Part shown: positions 16,857 through 25,484 of the stretch, piece after piece
Position numbering within the stretch: the first letter of the stretch is position 1
Layout of the letters: every line of letters begins with the position of its first letter
DNA from: a virus
Length of the DNA stretch: 64,000 bases
Virus record (IMG/VR): IMGVR_UViG_3300033978_000480
Coordinates: 1 to 64,000 of that record
Direction: 5' to 3' (one strand)
Program-made: the position numbers and the translations under genes
Notes under the pieces: generated by a model
Database searches by the model: none
What the model was told of the DNA's origin: nothing
What the model saw: only the letters and a program-made list of their open reading frames with translations

Positions 16857-19800
16857 ATGTCTGACGGTATTTCGTTAACACATCGGTTAACGCAGACGTT
16901 GTACGACCTAAACAGCGAAGAGTTTACAGCCGCTGCTTTTCCGCTGATTTCGTTGACTGATCCGGGTATGCCACCACCCGGCCCGGATTTTATTGCGCAT
17001 GCAATCGCGTTAGGCGATGACATTGATGAAACGCAGGCGAAGAAAAGGAAAATTTCTTTTGCCGGTACACATCTGACGAATCTTTACCGCGACGCGCTTT
17101 ATCATCCTGACTTCTACTTGCCGGTAATGCATAAGTCGTCAAAGACACCGCTACCCGCGATGTTTTTGCCGGGGCATATTTGGGGTGGTCGTGGACCTGT
17201 TGAGCAGTTTGGTCCGCGTCAGCGTGCTCGTGTTATGGTGGTTGGAAAGTTTCCCGGTAAATATGAATTGCAGCGGCTCAAGGCTACAGCCGGTCCTGCG
17301 ATGACAGAACTAGCTAAAACGTTGTCTGCTTGCGGTATAACGCCGCAAGAATACTCAAGCTGGTACGTAACGTTTGCTTGTAAAATTGCGCCGCCGGTAG
17401 AAGACCTAACAACGATACCAGCAGCATGGTTTAAAAATTGCGCTATTTTGCTTGAGCAAGAAATCAGGATGGTGCAGCCGGACTACATTCTTTGCTTAGG
17501 CAATGAAGCCACAAAAGCGGTCATGCGCACGACAGGGGCTGTGACTGGTTTGTCTGGGCGTGTTCATGAGATCAGCGCTGTTGACTTAGAAAACAACAAG
17601 CGGTCAATCAAGATGATGTCGGTGCTGCATCCGGCTTTTGTGCTCATAAAGCCGGAAATGACAGAAGACTTTGTTGGGCAGATTCGTCGTTTTGCTTCGC
17701 TGCTCAACAACGAGATCATTGATAACGAGGTTGTTGATCACGCCGACGTTTATACCGAAGCCGGGTTGATTGAAATTGTTGACGAGATGATTTCTGACCC
17801 GGATCCAAACGCCAACATCATTGCTATAGACTGTGAGTGGCACGGAGATTACCCGACGGAGGCCGGCGCGTATTTGCGGACTGTTCAGATATCAAATAAA
17901 GATAAATGGGCCCGCACAATCGTCCTGCGCCACGAAGGCGGTTCTGAGGCTTTTAAACCTAACTTAGATTCCGCCCGGCAACAGTTGATTAGGCTTCTTA
18001 AGAGCACGCCAGAGCGTCACGTGCGCGTTGGCGGGCACTTCTTTCGCGCTGACTTGCCGTGGCTGATTGATTTCGGCGTTGATTGCCGGCCCGAATACGG
18101 CCCGTCACCAGACCACGAAGATCGTACTCATGGCGGGTGGGATACCAGTTTGATGTATCACGCCGTTAATGAGTGTGCGCGTTACGGGCTTGATGAATGC
18201 TCCATGCGTTTTACATCTGCGCCGACGTACTGGGAACCTTTAGATAACTGGAAGAAAAAATATCGGGCTGACAACAAGCTGAAAGCCAGCGAAGTCGGCG
18301 GATACGGAAACTGCCCAGCGCACGTGTTGCACCCATACGCGTCTTACGACGTTGATGTAACTCGTCGCATTGCGATGCGGTTTTACGGGACTGACGGCAC
18401 AGATGGTTTGCTGGGCCGTTCTCCAAATGGGCACGACTGCTGGTTGCCCTACTGGACCGCGCATAACGCTTCTCTAGCGTTTTTGGAGATGGAGATGACT
18501 GGCATGGTCATCGACAGAAATCGGGCAGACGAACTTACGACGCTTTTTATGAACACGCAGGCGCGGCTGCTGGCTGAGATTCAGGAAGAATTGCATTGGC
18601 CTAATTTCAACCCAAAGTCACAGCCGCAGCTGGCTATTGCGTTGTTTGGTCGTTCTTTCGCTGACCGGTATACAAACTCCCCTGAGATTCCAGAAGATGC
18701 TTTGTTGCTTAATTTGCGACCAGTAAAAACAACTGGTAAGCGCCCGGTGTTGTGGCACGAAATGGCCGGCCGCGGCACCAACGCCGAAACAGCAACGCCA
18801 AGCACTGATAAAGAAAGTCTCGGCATTCTTGGTCACGCGAACTCTACGGCTGCAAAGATCCGAGACTACAAGTTTACGAGTCAGGTTCTGCAGTCAGTGC
18901 TGCGCAAGCCAACGGAAAATGAAGACGGGGAGCTTGAGTTAGATGAAAACGGCAATTACACGTATGAGAAGGGTTTGGTCGGTTGTGTCCATGCCGACGG
19001 AAAAGTTCGTACGCACCTTTTCCAGACTAAAGAAACTGGGCGTGCCTCTTCTTCGCGACCGCCGCTTCAAAATCTCAGCTCACGCCGCGAAGACGACTAC
19101 AAGCGCATTCTCGGCAAAGACAGATACCAGCATCCGGTCCGTTCAATTCTACGCGTGCCCGAAGGCTGCGTTGGGATGGAAACAGACCTCACTGGTGCGG
19201 AATTGGCGGTCCTCGCGTGGTTGTCGCAAGATAAAAATATGATTGAGCATGTTCGGCGTAATCTTCTGCCAGAGGATCACCCCGACCATTACGACATCCA
19301 CAGCCAACAGGCCGTGAAAACGTTCCACCTTGACGGCGTCGTTCCGACAAAGCAAGGTATGGCTGACGCCGGCGTGAAGGGTTTGCGAGTAGCCGCCAAA
19401 AATGTGAACTTCGGAATTCCATACGGCCGCGGCCCTGAAGCTTTGGCGCGGCAATGCAAAGAAGAAGGTCACGAGGTAACGGCAGAGCAGTGTCAGGCGA
19501 TGATCGACGCGTACTTCGGCTCATATCCGGGAACAAAAACATTTCTGGCGGAGTGTCGTGCGCGGTCTCAAAATCCGGGTTGGCTCATGGGCCCGTACGG
19601 ACGGCTTCGCCGGTTTATGTCCACGAACGATAAAGCAGTACGCGGCGAACAAGAACGTCAAGCACAGAACTTCCCTATTCAGGGTGGTGTCGCTGACGCG
19701 GTGTCTATTGCGTTAAATAACTTCCATGTTTACCGCCAGCAGCACAACGACATTGATTACAAAATCGCGCTGCAGATTCATGACGCGATTGTTCTCATTG

Positions 19801-20018
19801 TTCCGCTTGAGCACGCTGAGCGAGTCTACAAAGAAGTTATTCCGTACTGCATGATAGATGCTGTCCCGTTTTGGCCGCGAAGACTGGACGGCGCGTTGAT
19901 CAAAAACTCAGGCCCGTACCATTTTGGTATGAGTCGTGACGTCTTTTTCCACTGGGGAGAAAACCTAAAACCCGAAAAATCGCGGGGTTTGGGCGTCGAT
20001 TGGTTTTGTGATCTGTAG
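16857..20018 (+). CDS. Uracil-DNA-glycosylase-like / family A DNA polymerase fusion
   Basis: 1053 residues with GAGG upstream. Residues about 124-285 resemble a family 4-type UDG fold (VMVVGKFPGKYE, PDYILCLGNEA, SVLHPAF). Residues about 320-510 are a 3'-5' exonuclease (IDCEW at 324-328; HFFRADLPWL; YASYDVD). The polymerase follows: motif A METDLTGAEL (about 773), motif B RVAAKNVNFGIPYG (about 843-856) and motif C QIHDAIV (about 972). It would copy phage DNA with proofreading and could also detect uracil. The usual HDE of motif C is HDA here, and the UDG water-activating motif is altered, so glycosylase activity is not certain. Confidence 0.93.
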   Translation: MSDGISLTHRLTQTLYDLNSEEFTAAAFPLISLTDPGMPPPGPDFIAHAIALGDDIDETQAKKRKISFAGTHLTNLYRDALYHPDFYLPVMHKSSKTPLPAMFLPGHIWGGRGPVEQFGPRQRARVMVVGKFPGKYELQRLKATAGPAMTELAKTLSACGITPQEYSSWYVTFACKIAPPVEDLTTIPAAWFKNCAILLEQEIRMVQPDYILCLGNEATKAVMRTTGAVTGLSGRVHEISAVDLENNKRSIKMMSVLHPAFVLIKPEMTEDFVGQIRRFASLLNNEIIDNEVVDHADVYTEAGLIEIVDEMISDPDPNANIIAIDCEWHGDYPTEAGAYLRTVQISNKDKWARTIVLRHEGGSEAFKPNLDSARQQLIRLLKSTPERHVRVGGHFFRADLPWLIDFGVDCRPEYGPSPDHEDRTHGGWDTSLMYHAVNECARYGLDECSMRFTSAPTYWEPLDNWKKKYRADNKLKASEVGGYGNCPAHVLHPYASYDVDVTRRIAMRFYGTDGTDGLLGRSPNGHDCWLPYWTAHNASLAFLEMEMTGMVIDRNRADELTTLFMNTQARLLAEIQEELHWPNFNPKSQPQLAIALFGRSFADRYTNSPEIPEDALLLNLRPVKTTGKRPVLWHEMAGRGTNAETATPSTDKESLGILGHANSTAAKIRDYKFTSQVLQSVLRKPTENEDGELELDENGNYTYEKGLVGCVHADGKVRTHLFQTKETGRASSSRPPLQNLSSRREDDYKRILGKDRYQHPVRSILRVPEGCVGMETDLTGAELAVLAWLSQDKNMIEHVRRNLLPEDHPDHYDIHSQQAVKTFHLDGVVPTKQGMADAGVKGLRVAAKNVNFGIPYGRGPEALARQCKEEGHEVTAEQCQAMIDAYFGSYPGTKTFLAECRARSQNPGWLMGPYGRLRRFMSTNDKAVRGEQERQAQNFPIQGGVADAVSIALNNFHVYRQQHNDIDYKIALQIHDAIVLIVPLEHAERVYKEVIPYCMIDAVPFWPRRLDGALIKNSGPYHFGMSRDVFFHWGENLKPEKSRGLGVDWFCDL

Positions 20019-20021
20019 GTC

Positions 20022-20055
20022 TTGACTCTTCCATTTTGTCTGCTATAAAGCAGAC
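20022..20055 (+). promoter_or_regulatory. Sigma70-like promoter with -10 inside an inverted repeat
   Basis: TTGACT (20022-20027) and TATAAA (20044-20049) are separated by 16 bases in the only gap between the polymerase gene and the next gene. The -10 hexamer is flanked exactly by GTCTGC and GCAGAC, so it sits at the centre of a perfect 6-base-arm palindrome. That is a natural operator position. It likely drives strong separate expression of the gene at 20,099. Confidence 0.65.
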
Positions 20056-20098
20056 ATACCACACGGGCAATTGGGCCCTTAATTAGAAAGGTTTTTTT

Positions 20099-21478
20099 AT
20101 GCCACGTTACAGTGCGCAGAATCTGGCGGCGATTGATCCCGAGTACCGCAAGGCCAACAACATTGGCTCTGGCGGAACCGGAGGTAAGAAAAGCCGTTAC
20201 GCTTACGGCAAGCAGAACAACGTTCTCGTTGCTGCTGGTAAAGAACTTCTTGATAACGGCATGTGCTTGCGCCTGCTTCCGATTTATGCGGAAGGCGGCG
20301 GTGAGCAGCGGGAGTTTGTAAACTTCCGCGAAGGCCGCGGCGGGGTCGCGTTTGGCGACTGGAGCCGTTTGATGACGTGCGCACACTGGGTGGGTAACCC
20401 GGGCGTTTGCTTCATCATTCACGACGGTAACCCCGAAGTGAATCTTTACGACAGCCCGCTGCACGTGCTGCGTAAAGCGGCGTGGGACAACAAGGATACT
20501 CCGGGTATTGGTCGGCTATTTTCGGATCTGCTGTCGAAGAACTTCGTCAGGGATTCGCATATTGGTTCACTCAAGAAGCCTGAGAAGACTTTGTTTATCT
20601 CGGCCAGCGTTGTGTACGTTGACGAGCACGGGCAGGTGGTTTTGGGCGCGTTCTCCGACGACGAGAAGGAGAAGCGCAAGGCACGGATTATTGGTCTGAA
20701 GACCAGTGCGACGCAGGCTATCTACTCTGCGCTTAGTGTCCGTGATGATCAGACGGGTGATTTCGCTAGCGGCGACATGTTGTCGTTTGGCGCGTCGAAG
20801 CTTATTACCTTTCTGCCTGAGAACTACGTCAGTGGCGCTCAGAACGTGATTGCAACGAGTGCTGCAGGTCCGGCAACTTTTCAGTGCCCCAAGTTTGCGC
20901 GCAGCGCAGATAAGGGTGCGCAGTATATTGTCGGTTATCCGCAGTCTCGTAGTGACTTCACGCACTTTGCTGTGCTTCATGACACGTATCAGGGTCAGGA
21001 AGTTATTCTAGAGCCGTACGCTGAAAAGCTTTTGGCTGAAACTCAGTCGTGGGACGACTACCTCTGGGTTCCCAGTTACGAAGAGCAGGCTGAGTTGCTG
21101 TCGACGGCGTTTCCTCGCGAGGCGCTGGACTTTGCGTGGCGTGAGTACCCGGGATACCTACGGGCTATTCCGAAGAATACTTCAACGTTCACGGGCGCAA
21201 ATGTTGACGTCGACGATCTGGAAGAGTCGCACATGGAGCGTCCCGCTCCTGTGCAGAAAGCTCGCGTAGCTCCGAGCGCTAAGCCGCAGCCGGTTGATCC
21301 GCCGGCTCCGTGGGATCCGCAGCCTGAAGCCGAAATCTCTGCAGAGGCCGCGGAGAGCGTTGCGGATATCTTCTCCAGCGCTCCTCCCGCCCAGCCGGCG
21401 GCTTCGCCAGCAGCAGCGCCCAAGCGCGATTCTGCGGACATCCTAGCGCGTGCTAGGGCCCGCGCTGCCGCGAAGTAG
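20099..21478 (+). CDS. Probable single-stranded DNA-binding protein
   Basis: 459 residues with AAAGG upstream. The first 350 residues are a mixed, aromatic-rich globular region. The last 100 are disordered, rich in Pro, Ala and Glu, ending in a short basic helix. There is no catalytic motif. It has its own promoter and a strong terminator and lies between the DNA polymerase and the RecA-like gene. This matches an abundant replication protein such as a gp32-type SSB. Unlike most SSBs, the extreme C-terminus is basic, not acidic. The assignment rests mainly on position and architecture. Confidence 0.4.
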   Translation: MPRYSAQNLAAIDPEYRKANNIGSGGTGGKKSRYAYGKQNNVLVAAGKELLDNGMCLRLLPIYAEGGGEQREFVNFREGRGGVAFGDWSRLMTCAHWVGNPGVCFIIHDGNPEVNLYDSPLHVLRKAAWDNKDTPGIGRLFSDLLSKNFVRDSHIGSLKKPEKTLFISASVVYVDEHGQVVLGAFSDDEKEKRKARIIGLKTSATQAIYSALSVRDDQTGDFASGDMLSFGASKLITFLPENYVSGAQNVIATSAAGPATFQCPKFARSADKGAQYIVGYPQSRSDFTHFAVLHDTYQGQEVILEPYAEKLLAETQSWDDYLWVPSYEEQAELLSTAFPREALDFAWREYPGYLRAIPKNTSTFTGANVDVDDLEESHMERPAPVQKARVAPSAKPQPVDPPAPWDPQPEAEISAEAAESVADIFSSAPPAQPAASPAAAPKRDSADILARARARAAAK

Positions 21479-21488
21479 TTTTTTCTCT

Positions 21489-21545
21489 GGCTCCGGCACC
21501 ACGTTGTTCTCTGGGTACGTGAGTGCCGGAGCCGGGGTTTTAATT
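21489..21545 (+). terminator. Rho-independent terminator
   Basis: An 11-base perfect stem (GGCTCCGGCAC at 21489-21499 with GTGCCGGAGCC at 21523-21533) closes a 23-base loop and is followed by GGGGTTTTAATTATTT. It lies 10 bases after the stop of the putative SSB gene. With the promoter at 20,022 it would define a single-gene transcript. Confidence 0.85.
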
Positions 21546-21607
21546 ATTTGCCGCAACATTTGTTAGGCAAAAGTTGCAATTGAACAGTAACACGCAGAAG
21601 GGAATTT

Positions 21608-22978
21608 ATGGGTAGGAAACGTAAAGAAGAAACAGAAGAAGTAAACATCCACGCACGCAACGGCGAGCACCCGATGTTTACAGAAGTCCTCAAGGCTACC
21701 GCCGAGGATCAGGATCCGCTTATCGGCTTACCGTTGCCGACGCTCGCTGCCCGTTATCTCTTGCAGGCGAACATCTTTCCGCTTAGCCGATTTACGCAGC
21801 TCCGCGGAGAGTTTAGCGCCGGCAAGTCGGCGATGCTTATAGAGATTATGCGCTGGTTCCATGTTTATGGCGGCGGCGCCATTATGATCGACACTGAGAA
21901 CAAGGGTTCTCCGACAATGATGTCGGGCATCTTTGGTCATAACCAGCAGTACATGAATCGTACGCGCGTCGAGACAGCCGCGAGCGTAGAAGAATGGCAG
22001 AAGAAGTACATGGGCTTCTGTCAGGCGATTCACAAGCAGATCGACGCAGACAACGCGCCTGACCGCGTTATCCCTATTTGTATCGGCGTCGACTCTATTT
22101 CGGCTGTTGAGGTTGATAGGCGCGTCGAGAAGGTTGCAGACGAAGGTCATGCGGCCGCAGGTCATCCGTACCTTGCGCGTAACTTGTCGGACTTTATGCG
22201 GACGGCGCTTGTTCCGACGCTGCGACATTACCCGATTGCGCTGGTGGCCACGAACCATCTCAAAGAAGAGATTAACTCAATGGGCTTCGGCCCGCCCAAG
22301 AAGTATGCTCCGGGCGGCGCGAGTCTGGACTATTACCCGACGCTCATTCTTGATATGTCCAAGGCGTCGGCCAAGAACATCACAGGTAGGTACGAGGGTC
22401 AGTCAGTTCGTATCGCAGCGACTAAGAATAATCTCGGCGCTCCCGGGCGGAAGATCGTTGTAAACCTACTCTGGTACAACGAAATCATTGAGGCCAAAGA
22501 CGCCAAGGGTAATGATACTTATAGGAATCAGCAGTTTCATTTCTGGGACTGGCATACGGCATCTATTCGGTTGCTGATGGATCTGCAGACCGGCGACGGC
22601 AAGTTAAGTCCGGGCATGGACCCCAAGCTTCCGGGCTTGATCAAACAGGTCTGTGATCTTGAGTACAAGCACGGCACCAAAAACTCAGATACACCGCTCG
22701 TCTATTCGACGGCGCTTGGCATCACCAAGCAGCAGGCCGTATCGGAAGTTGAGGCTTCCGTAATTCTCGAAGATAACAAAAAGGTTCTGGGCATGCTTCA
22801 CGGCTTGCTTGGAGTCAACGAGTATCTGGTATGCGATCCGGCTCGTCGCTATCGAGAGCAGGTTATGGAAGAGCTGAAAACCCGGCAGATGACCGACGTG
22901 CCTGAACTGATGGCAGCATCAAGCGTGGTTGGCGAAGTGGTGTCGACTGATTTCGATCCTCTTGGACAGGTGGACTAA
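21608..22978 (+). CDS. RecA/UvsX-like recombinase
   Basis: 456 residues, with GAAGGGAA upstream. Walker A is GEFSAGKS (67-74), followed by AIMIDTENKG (catalytic-Glu region). Walker B is CIGVDSIS (about 158-165), and ALVATNHLKEE is near 215-225. This is the RecA/Rad51 core that forms filaments on ssDNA and pairs homologous strands. The region after 300 diverges from cellular RecA, as in other phage recombinases. It fits with the SbcCD-like, UvsW-like and RuvC-like genes nearby. Confidence 0.88.
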   Translation: MGRKRKEETEEVNIHARNGEHPMFTEVLKATAEDQDPLIGLPLPTLAARYLLQANIFPLSRFTQLRGEFSAGKSAMLIEIMRWFHVYGGGAIMIDTENKGSPTMMSGIFGHNQQYMNRTRVETAASVEEWQKKYMGFCQAIHKQIDADNAPDRVIPICIGVDSISAVEVDRRVEKVADEGHAAAGHPYLARNLSDFMRTALVPTLRHYPIALVATNHLKEEINSMGFGPPKKYAPGGASLDYYPTLILDMSKASAKNITGRYEGQSVRIAATKNNLGAPGRKIVVNLLWYNEIIEAKDAKGNDTYRNQQFHFWDWHTASIRLLMDLQTGDGKLSPGMDPKLPGLIKQVCDLEYKHGTKNSDTPLVYSTALGITKQQAVSEVEASVILEDNKKVLGMLHGLLGVNEYLVCDPARRYREQVMEELKTRQMTDVPELMAASSVVGEVVSTDFDPLGQVD

Positions 22979-23325
22979 TGATAAAAGCCGAAGATTGCCG
23001 CGGCTGGTCGCTAATGACATGTTTTGGCGGGCCACTCGACGGTCGCGATATACCGGTCATGGAGCCGGAAAACGTAGAGGAGCTTTACCCAGATATTTAT
23101 TACGAAGCGCCAGCTTTGTTCTATCAAAAAGTGCAGGACGAAAATGGCAATGACGTGTGCCACTGGTATTGCATGTTTCAGCAACCAGACCCGGTTAGAG
23201 CAAATCGCTGGTGGAATTTTTATGCGTATCGCGGCGTTCACGCAGAAGACGCTGACGTTGGTGACATAATTAACTCCAATCCGGTGATCCCGTTGGTATT
23301 TCCGCAGCAGGAAAAGGAGGACTGA
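22978..23325 (+). CDS. Hypothetical protein with GGPLDG motif
   Basis: 115 residues, starting in a TAATG overlap with the recombinase stop. The N-terminal CFGGPLDGRDIPV resembles short phage proteins of unknown role that begin with a GGPxDG turn. A Trp/Tyr-rich core follows (CHWYCMF, NRWWNFYAYRG). No activity can be assigned. Confidence 0.7.
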   Translation: MIKAEDCRGWSLMTCFGGPLDGRDIPVMEPENVEELYPDIYYEAPALFYQKVQDENGNDVCHWYCMFQQPDPVRANRWWNFYAYRGVHAEDADVGDIINSNPVIPLVFPQQEKED

Positions 23326-23510
23326 TGCCAGCCCCGACAGGCATAACGATATCGTTTACAAAAGAAGAGGTAGCGTGGCTGGCGTGGGTTGTGCGTGATG
23401 TACTTGCAACACATCAGTGTGTAGAACCCGGAGAAAGCGCTTGTGACAAAATCATCGAGGCTGAAAAACTACTGCAAGAAACTGCAAAGGTGTTAAATGA
23501 AGGAACCTAA
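23325..23510 (+). CDS. Small hypothetical protein
   Basis: 61 residues with a near-perfect AAGGAGG before the ATG and a one-base overlap with the upstream stop. It appears to be two helices (FTKEEVAWLAWVVRDVL and KIIEAEKLLQETAK). Function unknown. Confidence 0.7.
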   Translation: MPAPTGITISFTKEEVAWLAWVVRDVLATHQCVEPGESACDKIIEAEKLLQETAKVLNEGT

Positions 23511-23709
23511 GTTTGGACGATGGACTCATGTAAATGACCGCCTTCCCGGCCGTGACGAAAAGGTGCTGGCCGCGGATCCTATAACGGGTGAGCAGGTTAT
23601 AGTCACGGGCGGCGAGGTCGCTGCGCGGGCTGAGCTGCTTTTGTGGATGCCGTTGCTGAGCCACTCGGCTATCGGCTCTTGGTTCGACGCCCTGACGTCC
23701 GAGGCTTGA
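23497..23709 (+). CDS. DUF551-like small protein
   Basis: 70 residues from an ATG overlapping the upstream gene by 14 bases. WTHVNDRLPGRDEKVLAAD followed by LLWMPL matches the pattern of DUF551, a short domain frequent in phages (W-x-S-V-x-D-R-L-P ... W-M-P-L-P). Its biochemical role is unknown. Confidence 0.7.
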   Translation: MKEPKFGRWTHVNDRLPGRDEKVLAADPITGEQVIVTGGEVAARAELLLWMPLLSHSAIGSWFDALTSEA

Positions 23710-23710
23710 C

Positions 23711-24289
23711 GTGGATCATCGCGATCAGTTTTTTGGCAATCTGTTCAACGAGTCTGGCGCTGGCGCTGAAGAAATTAGAATTCAGCGCCAGCTCTCGTTT
23801 GAAGAGCGGATTATTAAACGTGTATTTAACGAGTGCGGCGCCAAACGCGCTTTATGGGGTCGGCTCGTAAACGAATGTCGCGACATGACAGGGCATCACA
23901 AATTAAACTTCAACTGGTTTAATGCGGCCTATCGTCAGTTTCCGGGCATTTTATGCGGGAAGCGAATACCGCGACTTCACGAGTTGACCATTGTTGATTT
24001 GTTTAAAAACCCGGATAAGTCAAATAGGCTAGCTAAAGCGATAGCTAAAAATTTGCAGCGTGTTGAGATAGACTGTGCCCGCAATTTTATTTTTGTTTTT
24101 CCTATTGTGCGGACCATGTTTTGCGCGCACAATCTGGAGTTAGAGCGTGGGCCTGATATGTCGTGCGTTCAGTGGCGCGTTGACTTGCGGCGTGAGGGTA
24201 ACGTGCCTACGGCTGCAACCCGTTTGATCGTAGAACCGACCACCACCTTGTTTCGAGCAATCGGTACAGAGTGGTGCGAGGCCGGCTAA
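23711..24289 (+). CDS. Hypothetical protein
   Basis: 192 residues from a GTG with GAGG upstream. It is a mixed helical/strand soluble protein, basic in the middle, with several Cys. No recognised motif. It belongs to a run of unidentified genes after the recombinase. Confidence 0.6.
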   Translation: MDHRDQFFGNLFNESGAGAEEIRIQRQLSFEERIIKRVFNECGAKRALWGRLVNECRDMTGHHKLNFNWFNAAYRQFPGILCGKRIPRLHELTIVDLFKNPDKSNRLAKAIAKNLQRVEIDCARNFIFVFPIVRTMFCAHNLELERGPDMSCVQWRVDLRREGNVPTAATRLIVEPTTTLFRAIGTEWCEAG

Positions 24290-24304
24290 GTAAGGGGTGT
24301 TCTT

Positions 24305-25456
24305 TTGTCTTCGGCGGCGTCTGCTCGTAGCGTTTTTGCGTCTGTGCCTGCATTTTCATTTGCAGCGCACCAGTACGAATCTTGCCGCGATTTCTTAGCT
24401 GCCCGAACTGCGAACACGGAGTCTGTGCCGATTGTAGATGAGTCGCAGCTTTTAATGAGCGCTGACGGCAGAATAGCCGAGAGCGGATATAGGTTTAACT
24501 CAATCGGTTTTCGGGCGTTGGCGTCATATTTGTCTGTCGGCCTTGCGCAACTCTTCAATGAGTTATCTGGCGAGAACGTTAGAAATATCAAAACGCTGGA
24601 TCGGGAGACAGACATTGCCGCGGCGGTAAGCGTTTACAACACGACGCTGCGGGTCAGGTTTGAAGCTCTTCGAGAACGCAGCTTACTGGTAAATCACAAA
24701 GAGCAGACAATCGACGGGTTCTTGGGTCTTGACCACCGCATGCTCGACAACAGTGTTTTTCTTGACACCGTGATTAGCGAACTACAAGCCAAGCAACCCG
24801 GAGTCGAATTTTTTCGCTCTGAGTTGCTGGGTCGAGAGCTGCGCCTTTATTTCATTGACCCGACGACACAACGTTCTGATATCTATTCCGACAAACGCCA
24901 CACGTTTGCCGGCGGTTGGTATTGCGCAAATCGCGAAGACACGGGTAACGCTGTGCGGGCTAATACTTGCTTATACACACGTTTTGGCGTGGCAGTTGAG
25001 CCAGCAAAGGCCGGCGCTCGTTTAAACCACACGGGAGCCGATCTAATTGGCCGCACGGCTATTCTCGTGTCCCGCGCCGCTGATCGAGCTGTAGACATGG
25101 CTCTCGTCGCCAAGCGCGTTAGCGAGCTTTCGCGGCTGTCGCTGGGTCTATCAGACGACAAGGCTACAAATGATGCCGCGTACGAAAAGTGGGCAACGTA
25201 TCTCGCGAAATTCAAAATATATCGCGAAGACGCGTTACAGGTTTTAAAGAATGCGGCGCTTGTTGGTTCAGATTTGGAACCGCGTGACGCATTGACGGTA
25301 TACACCAAGGAGGTTTTAAAAACTCGGACTGCGTATGACCTTTTTTGTTCTATGCTTCGTTGTTCTCGCGGTCACTATCATGTGCTCCGCGATCAATTAC
25401 AGGCTACGGCGTTACAGATATTGCTTCCTGACATCAAAATCAAGAAGCGCAAATAG
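24305..25456 (+). CDS. Hypothetical protein, weak DUF932-like appearance
   Basis: 383 residues from a TTG with AAGGGG upstream. The region LLVNHKEQTIDGFLGLDHR then a Trp/Arg patch and FGVAVEPAKAGA faintly resembles DUF932-type phage proteins. I would not rely on that without a profile search. The C-terminus is basic (KIKKRK). No catalytic residues identified. Confidence 0.6.
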   Translation: MSSAASARSVFASVPAFSFAAHQYESCRDFLAARTANTESVPIVDESQLLMSADGRIAESGYRFNSIGFRALASYLSVGLAQLFNELSGENVRNIKTLDRETDIAAAVSVYNTTLRVRFEALRERSLLVNHKEQTIDGFLGLDHRMLDNSVFLDTVISELQAKQPGVEFFRSELLGRELRLYFIDPTTQRSDIYSDKRHTFAGGWYCANREDTGNAVRANTCLYTRFGVAVEPAKAGARLNHTGADLIGRTAILVSRAADRAVDMALVAKRVSELSRLSLGLSDDKATNDAAYEKWATYLAKFKIYREDALQVLKNAALVGSDLEPRDALTVYTKEVLKTRTAYDLFCSMLRCSRGHYHVLRDQLQATALQILLPDIKIKKRK

Positions 25457-25484
25457 TTTAATTTACCAAGCAAGGAGATAAACA

